From Rhytidiadelphus loreus (taxonomy: Eukaryota > Streptophyta > Bryopsida > Hypnales > Hylocomiaceae), in the NCBI GenBank assembly GCA_947034895.1, contig OX344761.1:38638863-38702862 (forward strand): DNA of 64,000 nucleotides, read 5' to 3'. Below the pieces are notes generated by a model. The model saw only the letters and a list, made by a program, of their open reading frames with translations. It did not search any database and was not told where the DNA came from. Positions 34,602 to 47,294 of the stretch are shown here, in pieces (positions within the stretch are counted from its first letter, which is position 1; each line of letters opens with the position of its first letter). Made by a program: the position numbers and the translations under genes.

Positions 34602-36519
34602 GTATTGAAATATTTCTAATATCTAAATTGCAAGAAACTAAAAAGGACAATTTAAAAATAAAAATTAATGTGGTTTAGATATGATACATTTAACAACTAT
34701 AAATATTTGTCATCTTTTAGACAATTCCAATTTATGAAAAAAATTATTGCGTACAAGTTAGTTAAAAGGATAGATGGAGTCAATCATTGATAATATTTTT
34801 AGAAAACTTTGATGAAAATTGATCTAAACACTTGTAGCTTAATGTCCAATATTTTCTAAGTAGACAAGAAGTGTTGAATTTAAATTCAATTTTTTCAAAA
34901 TAAGTACATAATCTAAGAAAATTAGATGGATCCTCATAATTATGCAAACAATGCAAGTTGCACTACATTTTATACGAAAGAAAATTTTATTCTTCTTGAT
35001 TGTTGTGGCACCACATATTTCTCTTATTGTTCAACTATTTTGGGCACTCTTACAGGTAATTAAGGGAAAGAACTAAGCATTGAACTTTTTATTCAATTCT
35101 AATGCAAATATAGAGAGATATTAAAATTCAAAGCATTTTCATCTTTACAAATTTTTATAAAATAGGAAAATAGAAAAAATATAGAATTTCACAAAGATTA
35201 TGCTGTTGGCATAATTGAAAATTTCTCAATGAAGAAGTAATTGTATTTTTTCTCTATTCAACTTTAGACTACTAAGATGGATAATATTGAATTTTAAATC
35301 TATTTTTAAATTAAATAAATAAATTATTGTATGTCAGAATGAGATGTTTTACACCAAAATATATATATATGGTTTTGAAATTGTGTTTTAATTCATTTTT
35401 TCATTTAAGACAGCACAATTTAGATTCAAATCTTTGATCTTTAATAAGTTTGAAGTCCAAATCAAATAGACTAATTATATCTTCTTTTGAAATTTGGATT
35501 TGGATATGTATTTTATACAAATTTTCAAAAGTAAGGGTATTTAAAAAATCATATATATACTAGTATATGATGCATTTGAAGTCTTAAAATGTGTCTATTT
35601 ACCATAAAAATAATTATGATTTGATTGTTATGTTTTTTCAAATCTTTCATTCATATTTAGTTCTTTAATCTAATTATTCAAAAACATCCATTAGAAATAG
35701 GCCTAATATAAAATAAATGATCTAGAATATATTTTTATAAACAATGAAATGAAAACAAAGTTTCAAATTTAATTAATAAAAACATACAAAAATTATTTAT
35801 TAAAAAGATTATTAATTTTTGAAGATTCTAGTTCAGTGATAGTTTAAATAGAAGGACATATAGTCCTTGAAAATTACAATGCAAATAGGTATTGATTGAA
35901 ATTCTATCACATAGAAATTCCAAAACTACATTTGGCCAACTATGTTCTTTAAGGATTAAGTGTATTCATTTATGCAATTATTATATTCAAATTTTTCATT
36001 TAAATTAGTTTGGTATCAATTTATTGTAAAACTTTCTTCTATTGTGGCCTTAATGTAGGATTTTCAACAAACAAACTTTAGTTTCACACCATATTTAAAG
36101 GAGATTGGATTTTTTTTTCTCATCTTTAAATTCTCTCTAAATTTTTTGTACAAATTATAATTGTCTCATCCTTTCAATTGTTAAGGACTACCTATATGTG
36201 TTTTCAAAATCTAATTTTTAGGGTTGAGTTAATATATGTCTCAACAAATTTCAATAACACGACATTTCACAATTATATTTCAAGAAATTTAGCAATACAT
36301 ATGGTCATACAATTCTAGACTATTTTTTATCCATAAGCACCCTAAAGATAGTCCTAAATTCCAAAATGCCGTTATATATTAGAAGCTTAATGTGGAAGAG
36401 TATTTTGAAATGATTTTCAATCCAAAGCTATTAACTATGACTTATAGAAAATGTCCATGTAGTTGAATCTATCATTATTAAACCAAGATTTATTAAGAAT
36501 TCAAAAGCCAAAAATTCTT

Positions 36520-37462
36520 TTAACCTCTAAAGGACCATTGTCCCTTCAGGGGACAAATGCGTTTTCAGGTAGGTACCTATGGGCTGAAATTTTCTCCTAA
36601 TTTTTTGAAATGTTTTTTGGAGGTAGAAAAGTTGATTATCTTCGTGAGAATATAATTTTTTTCAAAATCGGTGCTTGGGAACAATAGTTATGACCAAATA
36701 AGCTCAAACAAGGGGACGGCGGGCAGCTCGGGCAGCCAAAAAAAATAGACAAAAATTTGAATTTTCTTTTAATATTATTTTTTCTCATAGATTATATTTT
36801 GTCTATCTGGAAAGCTTTTATTCATTTCATTTGGATATGTTATGAGAAAGTTATGGACATTCTTGTTTTTCGGGCAGTTAGAGCATCTTTTTGAAAAAAA
36901 TAACTTGTAGGATTCATTTCTGAATGCAATTTTCAAATTTTTCAACTTTTTTTTTGCATGGTCTGATTTAACTTACTTGCTACAACAATCTCACCATTGG
37001 AATTAGTGCATTTTAATTCCATCTAAAATATATGAATATTTTAGATTTTCCTTCTATTTCATATCTACTTCTACTTAACAATTTTTTTAAGAATGATAAT
37101 TAATTTTTTTTTTAATTTTCTTTTACCTAGACTCTCACCTCAATTCTCAACTATAAAGATTTAAAGCTCAAAACTCTGTAGTGCAAGAATTTTAAGTTAA
37201 AAATGTTCAAAGTCAAAAAATCTAGTCCTGCAATGTGTTGAAAAACTTGTTTTTTCCACTTTAAATGCAGATATCTTGCAATCTGAGCGGTCAAAAATTC
37301 TGAATTTTTTTCCACACACTCTCATACTAGTTAGGTGTAAGATGCTACAATTAGATATGAAGAAAAAAAACAATGTTTTAATTTTTTTACTCCTTGCTAT
37401 AGGTATGGCAGTTTTGAGTGTTTTGAGTGCAGAAAAAAAGGCCTTGGTCGTTTAGGGGTTAA
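36520..37462 (+). mobile_element. TTAA-flanked non-autonomous element, copy B
   Basis: Both flanks are intact TTAA (36520-36523 and 37459-37462). Termini CCTCTAAAGGACCA and TGGTCGTTTAGGGG are imperfect inverted repeats. The 935-bp interior has no substantial ORF. The 5' half closely matches copy E (63634 onward; shared GGGAACAATAGTTATGACCA), and both ends match copy D in inverted orientation. Confidence 0.8.
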
Positions 37463-37621
37463 AATCAATTTTGAATTGAAAAATTTGATGGATGAAATTG
37501 ATCATTGTGCAAATGACACATTGGTGTCTCAATTACCATTTTTCTTTTACAATTGTTTGAATTAGTGAAAACTCATTGTTACCTATTTTTACTAAATACA
37601 TTCACATCAAGGAAAATTATC

Positions 37622-38030
37622 TTAACTCTTGGAAGACCAAGTAATGTATTTTTGGCAATATAGCATTTTTTATCATCCATTTACAAAAGGAATTTTCATT
37701 TAAAAAAAATTCAAACAACATGTGATCAAGGAATTTCTTTAAGGCACAACAATTTTTATAACTTTTGACTACATGGTTTAAAAGTGTTATTATATAATAT
37801 GTAGTTTTTTTTAGTTTAGGTAGCATAGGTAGCTCCAAAAAATCACTTTTTAAAGGAATAAAAATCTAAAATTGGCACGGGTTTTGTAGATTTTTATATG
37901 CATGGAAATCTTTGTATCACAATAAAGTATTTTAAATTATTCTCTACTTCTTTTTACTTACTATTTTTTTCAAGCATGAATATAAAATCTTAAAAAAAAA
38001 AAAAATTATATATGTATTCTGAGCTTATTT
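37622..38030 (+). mobile_element. TTAA-flanked element, copy C, truncated
   Basis: It begins TTAA+CTCTTGGAAGACCAAG at 37622 and aligns with copy A through ATAACTTTTGACTACATGGT and ACTATTTTTTTCA. Similarity fades near 38030 and no right terminus is recognised. It lies only about 160 bp downstream of copy B. Confidence 0.5.
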
Positions 38031-38369
38031 CTTCAATATGAGGGCATAATCATTATTGACATTGAATGGTTGATTTTTTTTTAAATTGCACATATAAATA
38101 AATGAAAGAAAAGGCAATAGATTTTGTAGACAAATGAACTATTTGTGGATTTTGAAAATGTAATGTGTAAATAGCCCACAAGAGGTATTAGTCTCTTCAA
38201 AAATCAATATAAAATGTACCCATTGTAGTTATAGAGATCTTATTCACCTAGAGTGATCATTAACTAAATCCTTAAAACAATAGTCACTTTTTGCAATGGT
38301 TTGCCACTAAAAGATAAGGTATCTATTGCATCTACTAAAACAATCAAATATTTTCTCATTCAAAACCTT
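38031..38369. other. AT-rich intergenic, nothing recognised
   Basis: No coding signal, terminal repeat or RNA gene seen. Confidence 0.4.
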
Positions 38370-39910
38370 TGAGTGCTACTACTATGGAGTCATTCCACTA
38401 TTGACAATTCTTCAATGATGTTGATATTATGATGAATACTTGACTCTAATATTGTCAATCAAAACTTTGAGTGCTAATACTAGGTCATCACACTATGACT
38501 ATAATCTCATTTATTTAAAGATGTTGATGTTATGTTGAATACTTGACTATATCACCCTCATATTATTAAACAAAACTTTGAGTGTCACTACAACAAATCC
38601 CATTGTAACAAATATTCAAGGATGTTCTTATGTAGAATACATGACTATGTCACCCCATACTGTCATTGCAACCTTTAAGTACTACCACTATGTCATCTCA
38701 TGGTGATAAAAATCTCATTTATTCAATGATGTTGGTCTTGTGTTGAATACATGATTATATCACTCAAGCATAATTATATTGCTTATTAGTCTCTCTTTCT
38801 TCTCTTTGGATTTGACAAAGGAAGATATAATGCTTCCTAAGATACCAAGGGAACCTTCAATTTAATTGTACAATATCATCTTTAGAAGCTTAGGCCAATG
38901 AAATTGAGGGCTTCATATATTTCAAGAAATTCTAAAAGAGACCCTAGCTAACATTACTTAACAATTTTATGCCAACACTTGCGATCAAGACTTTGCTTGT
39001 GCAATAACTAGGTCATTCCACTATATATCCAAAAGATGCAAGTATGTCTTGTTCTTGCAATCCGCCCTTTTGAAAATATCTAGAGCCATTGATCTCAATT
39101 GAAAAAAATTTACCCCCTCTCTAATGCCATTGATCTCCAATTTAAAAAGTAAACAATCGTTGTTGATCGATGTTGTGAGAGATGATCTTGGTCGTTGTCA
39201 CTTTGGAATGTAGAATACAATACAAAATATGGAATATGGAACAAATACAAAATATGGAATACACACAAAATATATACAAAACACATGGAATATATACATA
39301 TCTATATGAAATATGGATACAAATTATTCAAACATATACAAAATACATATGGCAATTGATATCCCATATCATTTGCAAGCCAAACAAATTTCAGAAAAAT
39401 ACAAATATGGTGTGTGTCAAGGTATTTCAACAAGCATCCATCTCATTTTCTCAACCAATGGCAGACTAACATGTATATCCGCCAATTCTTCATTTCTAGT
39501 TTGACAGAAACAAGCACTTCTACCACTATGCACCCCAAAGATGCAATGATTGCATCTTCTAGGAATCTCCCTTTTGGATATCACTATGTAAGTACTATGA
39601 CACTTTTGGGCATTACTAGGTCATTCTACTATGACATTTATTTAAGGATGCTAGTCTTATGTTGAATATATTGACTATTTTACTCCAATATTGTCAATAA
39701 ATACTTTGAGTGAAACTATTATGTCATCTCATTGTGATGCAAATCTCATTTATTCAAGAATGTTGGTCTCATGTTAAAATATATGACTACATCACTAACA
39801 ATCATGTCAATTAAAACATTAAGAGCCACTACTTCGTCATCTCACTACGACCTAAATCTTATTTATTCAAGAAGGTTGGTCCTAAGTTGAATACATGGTT
39901 GTATCACCTT
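38370..39910. repeat. Degenerate ~105-bp tandem repeat split by an ~800-bp segment
   Basis: Repeats built around CTCATTTATTCAA, ATGTTGGTCTTATGTTGAATAC and ATGACTA-TCAC recur with the GTTGAATAC core at about 38431, 38534, 38632, 38742, then 39661, 39773 and 39885. The gap 38775-39580 contains an A-rich stretch of ATACAAAATATGGAATA motifs (39215-39370), bounded by two similar blocks at about 39010-39070 and 39525-39580 (AAAGATGCAA and CCCTTTTG). It looks like a satellite interrupted by an insertion. Confidence 0.65.
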
Positions 39911-39954
39911 AATATCCAATTGCTAAAGTAGTTAGTTTGCTATCAAAGCAAACT

Positions 39955-40201
39955 GTGCTCTAAAAAGCAACCACTAAGTTAACATAGAGGTACATTTCAC
40001 CAGGTGGTTACTTGTTAGCTACCCCTATGTTTCAACTTCGAAAATTCCTAACTAATTCCACAAAGGTCCAAAAAATATGAAACGACTTGGATTACATGCC
40101 AATTCCATTTGTCTTCCTACAAAAATTGACTGAAAATTGTTTCCAGAAGTTTAACTTCCCTGAAAAGTCAATCAGCTCTCAAATGGTTGCTTTAGGAGCA
40201 C
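39955..40201. mobile_element. Miniature element with GTGCTCTAAA termini
   Basis: Left end GTGCTCTAAAAAGCAACCA and right end TGGTTGCTTTAGGAGCAC are near-perfect inverted repeats, giving a 247-bp element with no ORF. Related sequence occurs at about 12893-13160, 32785-33060 (inverted) and 56990-57180 (partial). The target duplication is not clear. Confidence 0.6.
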
Positions 40202-41862
40202 GCTATTAACCCTTAAGTCACCTCTCCCGGATGACCCAAATCTCATTTATTCAAAAAGAATGACTGTCTTACATGATTGTAATGGGCCCATTCCTATCTT
40301 ATCTAAAATCTAGAATGGGCAAAATGTCTGAATTGGACCTCCCTTTTTTTTATTTACAAAGGGGGGGGGTCACGTGGTGGGCCCCACCTGCCCCCCTCTT
40401 CTGAATTTCATCCTGACAACAAATGACACCATGTGAACTGCCAATGCCAGTGAGGCAGTTGCAAAAAAATTTCACACGGGAAACAAATGCTATCATGAGT
40501 CCCCCTATCCGTCCAAAATTTGGAAATTTAGAAACCATAAATTATCCAACCAACAAAAGTCCCAAATAATGGGCCCATGGCAATAAAATAATCAATTTTC
40601 CTCCCTTTCTAAACGGTTACCCATAACCGCCCCCCCCTCCTGATCTCCAAGAGATCAAAATTCTGCTCCAGCAATGATACTGACAGCTCCTGACGTAAAA
40701 AGGATAACTCAAGGTAAGAGAGTTAAAAACTATTAAAAAAAAATATCAGAAAAAAGGATTTTAAAAAAATAAGGAAAAATAAGGGTGGTTTTAAAACTTT
40801 AAAAAACAAAAAAGAGCTAAAATAAGGCTTGCCCTGTGCTGTGGCAGCGCATGTTGACCCCCTGGAACGGAAGGGTCGGCGGTTCCCCGTTACGAGAACG
40901 TGTGAGAACTCGAGGGAGCTTGTGGGAACTTGTGAGAACGGTTGAGATCTTGTAGGAACGGTTGGGGAACAGGGAACAGCTCAGCAATCTTATCCAAATG
41001 CAACGAAGCACCAACGCGGCAGCAACCTCCGTCGTCTTCCCCATTTTTTTCCCCTTCCCCCCCGTTGCCAGAACCCCCGCGCGGTTTTGTTTTTGCTGTC
41101 TCCACTTGCTCATCCCCAGCGACGTCGCCTCAGGATTCCACGCCGCCAGTAGTTGAATCCGTTTCTTCCTTCTCATTCTCTTCTTCTCGACGTTGCGCTC
41201 TTGTTTTCGCCTTTTTCGGCGCTCAATTTGGTTCAGTGTTCGCCATTGGAGGGCATTTCTTGGTGGTAGTGGTTGTTGCGTTCCGTCGGCGTGGACGTCG
41301 TCGCATGCAGCCTTGATTCGTGGTATTGGAGTGGCGTGTTGGTGTGGTTGCAACGGGTGGTTTTCGTTCGTTGGAGACTTTCGTTTTGGTTGTTTTTTGG
41401 TTCGTTTTGGCGTTCTGTTCTGTTTGGGGGGGTGGGGTAGGGGGGTGGGTGAGCTAGGGTTTGGTGGTGCGAGGCGGGGTTTTGGTTTTTGAAAGGGGCG
41501 ATCTGGGAGAGGTTTTTGAGTGTGTAGGTTTTGGTGATTTAGTGTGTGGTTGTGGAGGTTGTGATCTAGGTTTTGGCCGTGGTGGGGGGTAGTGGCGGGG
41601 GTCCTCCGGGGAGAGAATCTGGCCACCTTGGTGTGTGGGAGGGTGGTGGTGGAGGATTGGTTGCGGCTCGCTCTCATGGAGAGCGACGGGCTTTGGAGAG
41701 CGTTTCTGGATGAATGTGGAAGTGAGTGTTGGTGGCGGACTTGGTAGTGGTGTGGGAGGGAGGATAGGTCTTTTGTTGAGTGTATCTGGATGGCCTTGGA
41801 TGGCGTTGAGGGGAGTGTGAAGACGTGTTGGTGAAAGGGAGTAATCGAGGTGAAACAACGCA
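40202..41862 (+). promoter_or_regulatory. Promoter and long leader of the trehalose-phosphate synthase gene
   Basis: 40281-40292 (AATGGGCCCATT), 40376-40388 (GGTGGGCCCCACC) and 40568-40580 (AATGGGCCCATGG) carry GGGCCC/TGGGCC cores. A G-box CACGTG lies at 40371-40376. From about 40850 base composition shifts to GC-rich, and the plus strand from 41190 is strongly G/T-rich, probably 5'UTR. A telo-box-like TAGGGTTT lies at about 41455. Upstream ATGs are present, including a 36-codon frame at 41709-41820 ending 42 nt before the main ATG. The transcription start was not located. Confidence 0.5.
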
Positions 41863-44814
41863 ATGGTGTCGCGGTCGTATAGCAATCTTTTGGATCTGAA
41901 TGATGATTCCACAATATCCGCCGATTCTGTCGTGGGGCATATGCGACGGAACGGGGGTCGGTTGTCGCGTTCCTCCCTCGCGCCTGCTGGGCTGTCCGCG
42001 GGGGAAGCGAATTACGAAGCGGATGATAGGTCCCATCGGGATGAGAGCGTGAGTACCGAGGCCTCCGTCATGTCGGAGGAGAATCGGATGTTGGTGGTGG
42101 CGCATATATTGCCACTGAATGCGAAGAAGCGGGCGGATGGGAACGGGTACATCTACGATTGGGATAAAGACTCGGACCTGTACCAGCTGAAAGATGGATT
42201 ACCCGACGAGATGGAGGTGATCTACATAGGGTGTCTCAAGGTGGAGGTCGACGACGCCGATCAAGATGAAGTGGCTGCGTTTCTCCTGGAGAATTTTAAT
42301 TGTGTGCCGGCGTTTCTCCCGCAAGATCTGAAATATAGGTTTTATCATGGGTTTTGTAAGCAGATGTTGTGGCCGCTGTTTCATTATCTGCTGCCTCTCA
42401 GTCCTGAACACGGGGGACGTTTCAATCGCTCCTGGTGGCAAGGATATGTGTCGGTGAACAAGATCTTTGCTGACAAGGTGATGGAGGTCATCAGTCCTGA
42501 TGAAGACTATGTTTGGGTGCATGATTACCATCTCATGGTGCTACCTACTTTTCTAAGGAAAAGGTTCAATAAGGTGAAGCTTGGGTTCTTCTTGCACAGC
42601 CCGTTCCCTTCTTCCGAGATCTATCGGACGTTGCCGGTGCGGGATGAGATACTGCGGGCGTTACTGAATGCAGATTTGATAGGGTTCCATACATTTGATT
42701 ACGCAAGGCATTTTTTGTCGTGTTGTAGTCGCATGCTAGGTCTGGAGTACGAGTCCAAGCGGGGTAACATTGGGTTAGAGTATTATGGCCGCACGGTGGG
42801 GATCAAGATTTTGCCCATGGGTATCCACATGGGTCAGTTTGATGAGAGTCTGAAGATGGCCGACACGAGGTGGCGGATTGGAGAGCTGAAGGACCAGTTC
42901 AAGGGAATGACTGTCATGCTTGGGGTGGATGATATGGACATTTTCAAGGGCATCGGGTTGAAGTTTTTGGCTATGGAAGAGCTTCTCAGGCAACACCATC
43001 AGTGGCAAGGGAAGGTCGTGTTGATTCAGATTGCCAATCCTCCGAGAGGCACTGGGAAAGATATTGAGGAGGCCCGGAGCGAGGCTCACTCAATAGTCGA
43101 GAGAGTGAATGAAGAGTTTGGGAACGAGCACTACAAGCCGATTGTCCTGCTGGAGAAGCCTGTGTCATTATATGAGCGGATTGCGTATTACACCATCGCA
43201 GATTGCTGTGTCGTAATCCCAGTGCGTGACGGCATGAACCTAATCCCGTACGAGTATATTGTTTGTAGAGAAGGCGCTCCTGAGTCTATTTACCCTCATG
43301 AGCCAACAGTGAAGAGAAGCATGTTGATAGTTTCTGAGTTTATTGGATGTTCTCCATCTTTAAGTGGTGCCATTCGGGTCAATCCTTGGAACATTGAGAT
43401 GGTTGCTGAGGCTATGAACAGTGCGATCACTTTGAAAGAGTCGGAGCAACACCTACGCCATGAGAAACACTACAAGTATGTGAGCAGCCACGACGTTGCG
43501 TATTGGGCTAGGAGCTACATGCAGGATTTGGAAAGAACCTGCCGTGATCACTCTAGACGTCGGTGTTATGGGATTGGTTTTGGACTGGGTTTTCGGGTTG
43601 TTGCTTTGGATCCTAGCTTTAAGAAATTGCGTACTGAGCTCATCGTGTCCGCATACAAGAAAAGTTCCACCAGAGCTCTACTTCTGGATTATGATGGGAC
43701 AGTGATGCCTACATCACACAAGGAAAGTCCGAGCCCTGAGGTTCTGGATGTTTTGAACACACTTTGCAGTGATCCTAATAATGTGGTGTTCATTGTAAGT
43801 GGACGGCCACGGGTCAAACTTGCAGAGTGGTTTGATCCTTGCGAGAATCTAGGTCTTGCCGCTGAACATGGATATTTCTACAGGTACCGGACTAACTCTT
43901 TCTGATTCCTACATCTGATTTTTGATTCGTTGGTTTTTGATACGTCAAGCAATAATTTTTTATTGCTCAATTTTCGTGATGGTCCGCTCCTGTTGCTCGT
44001 ATTGTGACTGACTCTGTCTTGTGTTTTTGATTCTGTGCAGAAGGCGACGAGATTCTGAATGGGCTACTTGCAGAAGTGGGTCAGAGTGGGATCGCATTAA
44101 TACCACTGAGCGTGAAGCGCCGTCCACGAGCTTTGAGTGGAAACTGGTTGCAGAACCAGTCATGCAGCTATACACGGAGTCAACTGATGGATCTTACATT
44201 GAGGCCAAAGAAAGTGCATTAGTGTGGCATCATCGGTTTGCAGACCCTGACTTTGGATCTTGGCAGGCGAAAGAGCTGCAAGATCACCTGGAAAGTGTAT
44301 TGGCTAATGAGCCTGTTACCGTCAAGAGCGGTGCTCAAATTGTTGAAGTTAAACCTCAGGTACGTAAATAATCTAGTTTCTAAGGTTGAGATATTGGACG
44401 ATGTTTCTGTTTTAATGGTTACAGTTTGCACGTAAACATTAGGTGGACGATTACGTACTTTGAAGTAATGGTGAATTTTTTTGTCCATTGCAGGGAGTCA
44501 GCAAGGGGTTTGTAGTGGAGAAGATACTTCTGTTGATGGAGAAGGAATTCGGATCCCTGCCAGACATGGTGCTATGTGTGGGTGATGATCGGTCAGATGA
44601 GGACATGTTTGAGAGCATTGAAACTCTCATGGTTCAAATTCCTTCGGCTGAGGTATTCGCATGTACTGTGGGTCAAAAACCCAGCAAGGCGAAGTATTAT
44701 TTGGATGATGTTGTGGAGGTGATCAAGATGCTGCAGGGGCTGGCGAATGCATCTACTCGGTCTTCTTCCTCATCACTTCCTCAGCTTTCCGAATTCTCAT
44801 CACTTCATATTTAG
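41863..44814 (+). CDS. Trehalose-6-phosphate synthase/phosphatase-like protein, class II
   Basis: This is a class II TPS: a GT20 synthase-like domain fused to a HAD phosphatase-like domain. Most plant members have no demonstrated synthase activity and act in sugar signalling. Three exons: 41863-43883, 44041-44359, 44494-44814; 886 aa, the class II exon layout. MVSRSYSNLLDL is the family start. The GT20 domain spans about 74-560: HSPFPSSEIYRTLPVRDEIL, DYHLMVLP, GVDDMDIFKGI and RDGMNLIPYEYIVCRE. In GVDD the Arg of active class I enzymes is Asp, typical of class II. HAD motif I is LLLDYDGT (Asp609, Asp611); motif IV is GDDRSDEDM (810-818). The stop TAG at 44812-44814 is directly followed by GTGAGT. 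No breaks were seen. Confidence 0.96.
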
Positions 44815-45453
44815 GTGAGTACCACTATTTGAGACTTGGCACTCATGAACAGATTATAATGCATTTGCGAAGCCGTACTGGTATGTATAGTAGTGAGTTG
44901 AAGTAGTTGAGCTAGACTTTCCCTGCCTTTTCAGTTTACATGAGCAAGGCAGTGGTGCAAGTGCGCTTCATTAAGCATTGTATCAAAATTTGAACGACCT
45001 TTGGTCAGCCACACGATCATGACTGGTTGATTTGTGATGTTTGTTCGGAGTTGGTTTAAGGAATACAGCAGGTGTGAGAAAAAAGGCAGTTGGAATTTGA
45101 ACGTTCAAGGAGTAGGAAGGAGTAGGTTGAGAAGGAAGGCAGCTCAGTGTAGGGATTCTCAGCAGTGCTTAGTGGCCAAGGAATGATACGCGTAGAAGGT
45201 CTGTGAATGTTTCGCGGCTCTTTCAATCTGCCTTGTAGTATTTCAGATTGGCCATCTGTAAAGTCTTGTTTCCGAGGGAATAAAAGGAAAAGAAATCCGA
45301 GGTCAATTAGTCAGGAGAAGAAAGTCTGCATCCATACGATCGATAGTCGTGGAACAAATAGTTTTGAAGGGGCAATCAAGTCCTAGGTGATATTTTTGGT
45401 ATTTCATGCAATGATTTTAAGCTCCTTTTGTTAACCATCTCTTTGTTTTGCAG
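44815..45453 (+). other. Probable 3'UTR intron of the TPS gene
   Basis: The coding frame ends ATTTAG, and the next bases GTGAGT form a consensus donor. A matching acceptor, TTTGTTTTGCAG, ends at 45453 after a T-rich tract. The 639-bp interval has no coding signal. The splice would put the exon junction exactly at the stop codon, which should not trigger nonsense-mediated decay under the usual 50-nt rule. Inferred from signals only. Confidence 0.55.
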
Positions 45454-47294
45454 GTGTTTACGTAGGAGCTTTTCAGAGTTAGGGTTAGATCAATGCAAAC
45501 AGAGTTGTATTCTGTAGCGGCAAGGCACTGGACTGTACCAGGTATTCCACGTTTATACGCTCTATTCATGTCTCTTTAGGGGAGTCTGCTTTCACAAATG
45601 AAGCGTTTGCGCATATCCCATTTATTTAAGAAACTTACTTTTTAGTGAAATCTTCGTTGAGTTATGTGAAGCCACCAGCTTTTCATGAAGATACTTGTAA
45701 CATCCTCTTTCTGATTTGTTCCTTGGGTATTGATTTTACCGTTCCAGAAGTTGGGAGCAGGAATGATGCTGGTTCACGGACAGTTATGAAGGGGTGGCTG
45801 CTAAGCGGCGCTGCTCATACATGCTCGAAAATCAAGCTCTGGGTTAAAAGGTTGTGATTGATTGCAAATAGAAAAGTGTGTCTTTGCACGGGAAGTATGA
45901 TGTCAAATTTTCTTCAGTCCTTACCTTTCTTTAGGTTGTTTTAAAATTCTGCAACAGTGTTGGATTTGTTACTCCGTCACCAGAACAATCTGTGCTGAGA
46001 CTTCTCTTGCGAAAATTTGGAAATTCAGTTTGATGCAAAGAGTTTTTGCTAAAGTGTTAACACAATATATAAGATTGCATAGCACGTCATCCCTTCCCCG
46101 AATTCATTGGGTTTGTAGCTTCGTTTGCAAATTGTTCACATCCAACCCTCAATTTCTCGAATGTCTTGAAGTATATGTTTGGGCAGATGTAAGAGTAAGA
46201 AACTGGTTTTCTCCTTGACTGAGCTTGAAAGTGCTTGGTCTTGTGTCCGAAGGTTTTGTACGTTGTTGGTTGTCATAGTATTGGAATCCCAACGATGTAG
46301 AATCTAATTGCCCTTCATCGCTGTGCCTCAAAATTTTTCCATTTTTGGCTTCGACTCGCAGGAGATGAAATCCTTTGCTCTGTTCATTTCGTTTTTTATT
46401 GGAGTCAAAATGTATTTTGACGAGATATATTTGGCTCTTAGGACGGGCCGATGACCACTGATTTCAAGCCTCGCTGTCCGTCATATAAAAGAAATTTTCT
46501 TAATTTATTTCTCAGAGATGATACAAGTCATAAAATTTTCAAAAAAATTCTGGGAAAATTTGAAATTTTGTGGATTGTTTTAAGAGAAAAAAAAGTAAAT
46601 TCGTATCAAATACATATTACTTAAAAAATATGAAGTTTTCACTATAGATGTATATTATAGTGCATAACATCATAGTAAAAATCAAAGATATTGTGTCACT
46701 TCAATTCTTTTTTTAAATCAATAAAAGAAATTGTCCAATGTTATAAAATATTGAAATTTATGAGTTTTTCAATATTTTCAGTTGGGGTAGAAATTACACT
46801 TGATAAGCTTCATTTCATTAGTTGAACCCAAATTCAAAAAACATCCTTTCTATGACAAATTCACATCAAGAATGAATGGTAGGAAATGGCCTGAATACAC
46901 TACAAAGTATCCATGGACTAAGTATTTTCTTTTTCAGAAAAGTCAATAATACTATAATGAGGGAATTTTCAGTACTACTCACTGAAAATATACTCAAGCA
47001 ACTTCCAAAAGAATTGGATGAAAAAATATATTTTTTCCATCCTACAAACTTAGGTGAAGTCATCCAAAAGATTATCCTCAAACTTTCTAGAGAAGTGGGT
47101 GTATATGTCTCATTCAACAATTGTGTATTGGGTGGATGATGAATGTTATGAACACAACATTTCATCAAATTAACAATCATTGAGGAAGCTTTAAGAAAAT
47201 TCATATAATATTTCAGTAGAAAGAATCAATGATATTGATATATTGGAGGAGTTTCAATTGCTCACTATAAATTTTCAAAAATAATCTTATTGTC
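45454..47294. other. TPS 3' region and intergenic
   Basis: 45454-46400 is of intermediate composition and probably includes the TPS 3'UTR end. Beyond that the DNA is AT-rich without a recognisable gene. Confidence 0.4.

Larger units (their letters stand above)
32402..36519. other. UBP6 upstream region and AT-rich intergenic
   Basis: 32402-32660 is the UBP6 leader and promoter. 32785-33060 is an inverted, diverged copy of the 39955-40201 repeat, with an internal 18-bp inverted repeat (arms 32973-32990 and 33042-33059, CACCTCTTGAAATGTA). 33060-36519 is very AT-rich with no coding signal beyond the hairpin at 34545. Confidence 0.5.

Noticed and set aside
38587..38600. CACTACAAC as another CACTA terminus
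   Set aside because: It lies within a degenerate satellite unit; the bases after CACTACAA do not match the GAAAATGG of the family and no subterminal motifs follow.
40817..41914. Long open frame of 365 codons on the minus strand
   Set aside because: It overlaps the TPS leader and start. Its His/Pro/Thr-rich composition is the antisense of a G/T-rich leader, and it has no domain or splice support.
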